From an uncultured Pseudomonadota bacterium (GTDB lineage Bacteria > Lernaellota > Lernaellaia > Lernaellales > Lernaellaceae), in NCBI GenBank assembly GCA_937967875.1, contig CALBTQ010000783.1:1-5385 (forward strand): a stretch of DNA of 5,385 bases, given 5' to 3'. A model generated the notes under the pieces. It saw nothing but the letters and a program-made list of their open reading frames with translations, was not told the origin of the DNA and did no database searches. The position numbers were made by a program, and so were the translations under genes. Positions 5,341-5,385 of this stretch are shown here, one piece after another (positions within the stretch are counted from its first letter, which is position 1; each line of letters begins with the position of its first letter).

Positions 5341-5385
5341 AGATCGGAAGAGCACACGTCTGAACTCCAGTCACCGAATACGATC
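5341..5385 (+). other. Untrimmed Illumina i7-side adapter with barcode (artefact)
   Basis: The sequence from AGATCGGAAGAGCACACGTC onward is the TruSeq read 1 read-through adapter (5341-5374). It is followed by an 8-base index CGAATACG at 5375-5382 and then ATC, the start of the constant P7 part. It is not genomic. It gives the last gene a false C-terminus and stop, and produces antisense peptides beginning MTGVQTCALPIS and MCSSDL that are known contaminants of protein databases. Confidence 0.99.

Noticed and set aside
1..5385. A real 5.4-kb linear element or plasmid with defined ends
   Set aside because: The ends are commercial adapter sequences in library orientation, not terminal repeats, and both cut through genes.

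Overview
This window is a short assembled contig from a GC-rich bacterium with untrimmed Illumina adapter at both ends. Bases 1-45 are the P5/universal adapter. Bases 5341-5385 are the index-side (i7) adapter, with an 8-base barcode. Only about 46-5340 is biological sequence. Both ends cut through a gene, so the first and last genes are partial because of library preparation, not biology.

The biological insert is one tight, plus-strand gene cluster of five genes that looks like the middle of a cell-surface polysaccharide (O-antigen, capsule or exopolysaccharide) operon. In order they are: (1) an AsnB-type glutamine-dependent amidotransferase lacking its N-terminus (47-1579); (2) a GT4-like glycosyltransferase (1607-2671); (3) a Wzx-type lipid-linked oligosaccharide flippase of the MOP superfamily (2668-3936, with a probable TTG start overlapping the previous stop codon); (4) a class I SAM-dependent methyltransferase (3971-4726); (5) the N-terminal part of a second glycosyltransferase (4749-5340). 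Gaps are 27, -4, 34 and 22 bases, there is no terminator-like hairpin or opposing gene, and the genes are probably co-transcribed.

A plausible joint role is as follows. The glycosyltransferases add sugars to a lipid-linked repeat unit on the cytoplasmic face, the amidotransferase and methyltransferase decorate sugars (for example uronamide formation and O-methylation), and the flippase moves the finished unit across the inner membrane. The gene families are well supported; the specific sugar chemistry is inference.

The organism cannot be named from this window. Strongly GC-biased third codon positions, an ordinary Wzx-type cluster and environmental-style contig fragmentation fit a GC-rich Gram-negative lineage, perhaps of deltaproteobacterial grade, but this is a weak guess. 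I found no RNA genes, CRISPR, mobile elements or large repeats. Points worth a second look are the adapter ends and the false peptides they create, the TTGA start overlap, tiny ORFs at two gene junctions, a 10-base direct repeat around the first intergenic gap, and an AT-rich patch near the end of the flippase gene. I see no convincing novel system.
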